DNA from: Cladocopium goreaui
Lineage: Eukaryota > Sar > Dinophyceae > Suessiales > Symbiodiniaceae
Length of the DNA: 64,000 nt
NCBI GenBank assembly: GCA_947184155.2
Contig: CAMXCT020000480.1
Coordinates: 493,100 to 557,099 of the forward strand
Direction of reading: 5' to 3'
Shown in pieces: positions 62,063 through 64,000 of this stretch (position 1 is its first letter; the number at the start of each line of letters is the position of its first letter). Position numbers and translations under genes: made by a program. The notes beneath the pieces were generated by a model, which was not told the origin of the DNA, made no database searches, and worked only from the letters and a program-made list of their open reading frames with translations.

Positions 62063-62167
62063 TGTGTCTTCCCTGTTTGCACTGGTTGATTAAATGCCAC
62101 GAATCAGAAGTTGCTAATAAGATGCTCGTCATCCATATTTAACTAGGGATATTCCATGTCAAAATGG

Positions 62168-63478
62168 CTTATATATCCCCCTTGCCATTTCCTCCACAGA
62201 TCGAGGGGGGTTGGGGTGCCTATATGGCATAATTTTATGGGAAGTGTTGGCATTATATGGGGTCGAGCATGCCATTTTGTAGTAATTTGTGGGTTTCACA
62301 TGGTTTTATAATTCTTATTTTGAAGGCATGATCATTTATGGGCACGAAGACAAACCATTTTGTAACAAACAAAAAGCCATTTTGTAGATGTTTTTAAGGG
62401 TATGATTTGGTGCTTTTAAAAAATGTGAGTTATTCATTGACAAAGAAAAATCAGCTAGCCATTCAGTAGAGAAACCATCGTTTCAATAAATGTACCATTT
62501 TGTAAGTGCATATTTGTCATATTTGTGTTTACAACCTGATGGAACATATGACAAGAAACCCCTAGACCCCAAATACTTTCAAAATACCCCTTGCCATTTC
62601 ATGGGTGAGGTTGGGGGGGGAGCATTTTGTAGTGAACCACCCCTTTTCTCTGCAAAATGGCTCCAGTACACAGTCTCCATCCTACAAAATGGTCTGTCGA
62701 TAACCCATGGGGTATGTTTTTTCTAGAAAATGGTTAGGCCTGCCGCCTAGAGTCGACCATTTTGTAGACTGGTGTAGGTCTGAAGATAGACCCTGTTTTT
62801 ATGATTGTGTTGAAAAGAGCAGTGGCAAAGAATTGTGATTGAATTTGTTCCTTCTGGATCCTTCTGGATCTTCTCGGATTCTTCAGCCTTATCCAAACTT
62901 CGATACCGATTGTTCCCTGGAAGATCTGTGTCAAAATAGCATTCTTCTCCTGATCTTCGTTTTTGCTCTGGGACCGTTTTTGTGACCGGAACATACTGGA
63001 ACCGGAAAAAGTTTCCATCTTCAGAAGGATTGCCAGCACATTGTTGGCAAAAAAAATAGAAAAAATATTCACGCTGCAAAAGTTGCATGAAAAAAAATGG
63101 ATCCACCTCCGAAAAGGAGGAGTGAAGACGCCTAGAGGGTAAAAACCCTACAAAATGGCACTGGGAAAAAGGCAGTTGACGCTGAGGTCTTGACAAGATA
63201 GAGGCTCTACAAAATGGCTCTGGGATTTTTATATGTTTTATAAAATCATGAATGCACTGGTTTGATCATTTTTTGACTAAATTGTCAAAATATTTGTGGA
63301 TCAAAACAGGTGACAGGCACTACCATTTTGTAGAGCCATGGGTTATAGACAGACCATCTTGTAGGATGGAGACTGTGTACCAGAACCATTTTGTAGAGAC
63401 AGGGGTTGGTTCACTACAAAAAAATGGGGCCCCCCAACCCCCCCCAGGGAATGGGAAGGAGGATGCTTATATCATATA
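62168..63478. mobile_element. CATTTTGTAG keyword element with TIRs (second copy)
   Basis: Both ends carry GGGGGGGTTGGGG with CC(T/C)TTNCCATT outside it, inverted. An internal inverted pair (about 62623-62712 and 63340-63430) shares TACACAGTCTCCATCCTACA and CTACAAAATGG. CATTTTGTAG or CTACAAAATG occurs about fifteen times. It lies between two likely exons. No transposase frame; minus ORFs of 112-149 codons in the middle lack motifs. Confidence 0.75.
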
Positions 63479-63482
63479 ATAG

Positions 63483-63671
63483 TTGGTGCATGTTATTATC
63501 CAAGAACTGGCACATCCAAGCACTGTAGTGTAGTACGTCGTTCCGTTCCTTGCCCCCAATGGTACCCCTGCAATGATCAACCAGCGGTTTTCATAAAATC
63601 GGGGGATGGCACAGTGCCAGAAACGAATGGGACTTTCTGCTGTGAAACCGTGAAGTGTCCCAAGAACACCG
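63483..63671 (+). CDS. Cys-rich exon with GTAAGT donor
   Basis: The frame reads GTSKHCSVVRRSVPCPQWYP, CNDQPAVFIKSGDGTVPETN then GTFCCETVKCPKNT and meets CG^GTAAGT. Six cysteines and an NGT glycosylation motif suit a secreted or cell-surface domain. It begins within a few bases of the right end of the CATTTTGTAG element (ATAATAG^TT), so the element lies in the preceding intron. One of the best exons in the window. Confidence 0.65.
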
Positions 63672-63769
63672 GTAAGTAGCCAACATTTGCAGGAGACCAT
63701 TTCTGTACCAAAGTGAACCACATGTTGGAAGGTGAAACCGACAAAGGTTATGGATATGAATTATGATAG

Positions 63770-63909
63770 ACCGCGCAGAATCGACCAGATTGATGTTGAC
63801 CATATACCCACCCAAAGTCGTGGACGATTGGCTGGTCATCTTCGGGAGCCAAATTGGGGATGTGGATGGTTTGCTGTTGACCCGCAGAACAACACATGTT
63901 CGTCGATTC
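63770..63909 (+). CDS. Likely exon with GCGWFAVDPQNNTCS
   Basis: After ATGATAG the frame reads PRRIDQIDVDHIPTQSRGRL, AGHLREPNWGCGWFAVDPQN then NTCSSILL before G^GTACAG. GCGWF also occurs at 0.55 kb and PQNN.CS at 0.82 kb, pointing to a repeated Cys/Trp module in one or two genes. Another frame (DDWLVIFGSQIGDVDGLLLT) is open. Confidence 0.5.
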
Positions 63910-64000
63910 TATTGGTACAGTAAAACATGTTTTTAGCTTTTTGGGAGTACCCAATGACTTGACTCACATCAACCAGCAGAGCTTATACATACTGTATCTA

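Noticed and set aside
1-64000. tRNA, rRNA, spliced-leader genes or riboswitches
   Set aside because: I saw no cloverleaf with conserved T-loop words, no rRNA signature and no spliced-leader-like sequence; a covariance search could still find small RNAs.

Overview
This window looks like nuclear DNA of a eukaryote with very low coding density. It holds no bacterial-style gene packing, no rRNA or tRNA that I can recognise, and no long conserved ORF. The few convincing coding stretches are short (about 40-240 bases) and are often bounded by AG acceptors and GT donors such as GTGAGT, GTAAGT and GTGGGT. They sit in kilobases of AT microsatellites, minisatellites and inverted-repeat elements. Short exons, long repeat-filled introns, introner-like elements with terminal inverted repeats (TIRs) and a block of tandem gene copies suggest a unicellular alga, most likely a dinoflagellate. 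This is inference; no diagnostic marker such as a spliced-leader relic was found.

Layout. 0-2 kb: four likely exons, some Cys/Trp-rich. 2.3-9.5 kb: no gene; degenerate tandem repeats arranged as one very large imperfect palindrome. 10-17.5 kb: likely exons of one or more genes, several Cys-rich. 17.7-20.4 kb: AT repeats, a TAGTG-type repeat, a 94-bp satellite and a CATTTTGTAG-rich element. 20.7-21.7 kb: weak exons. 21.75-23.5 kb: an AAATAATTT-rich element. 23.7-29.4 kb: exons including hydrophobic segments, a piece resembling signal peptide peptidase, and a terminal exon. 29.6-39 kb: exons that fit, in order, the N-terminal half of a GT5 (starch or alpha-glucan synthase-like) catalytic domain, interrupted by a TTCTATAATT-rich element and several introners. 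40-45 kb: scattered exons and simple-sequence DNA. 45.2-48.3 kb: a TTAGAATGCC element with five ~570-bp units. 49.4-52 kb: a GTGCTTTTTT element. 52.2-54.3 kb: three minisatellites. 54.2-60.5 kb: a SAP-like fragment, a perfect 71-bp hairpin and several copies of a gene tail and its 3' region. 61-64 kb: Cys-rich exons around a second CATTTTGTAG element.

Two structural themes stand out. First, four families of ~100-bp interspersed TIR elements; in two of them the TIR contains GT at the left end and AG at the right end, so an inserted copy could be removed as an intron. Second, a set of 0.2-6 kb inverted-repeat elements, most of which repeat their own ~10-bp 'keyword' many times in both orientations, with the keyword also in or near the terminal repeats. 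I suggest the keywords are transposase-binding sites, but this is unproven.

All exon calls come from reading frames and splice signals by eye. Boundaries are approximate, and which exons join into which gene is mostly unknown.
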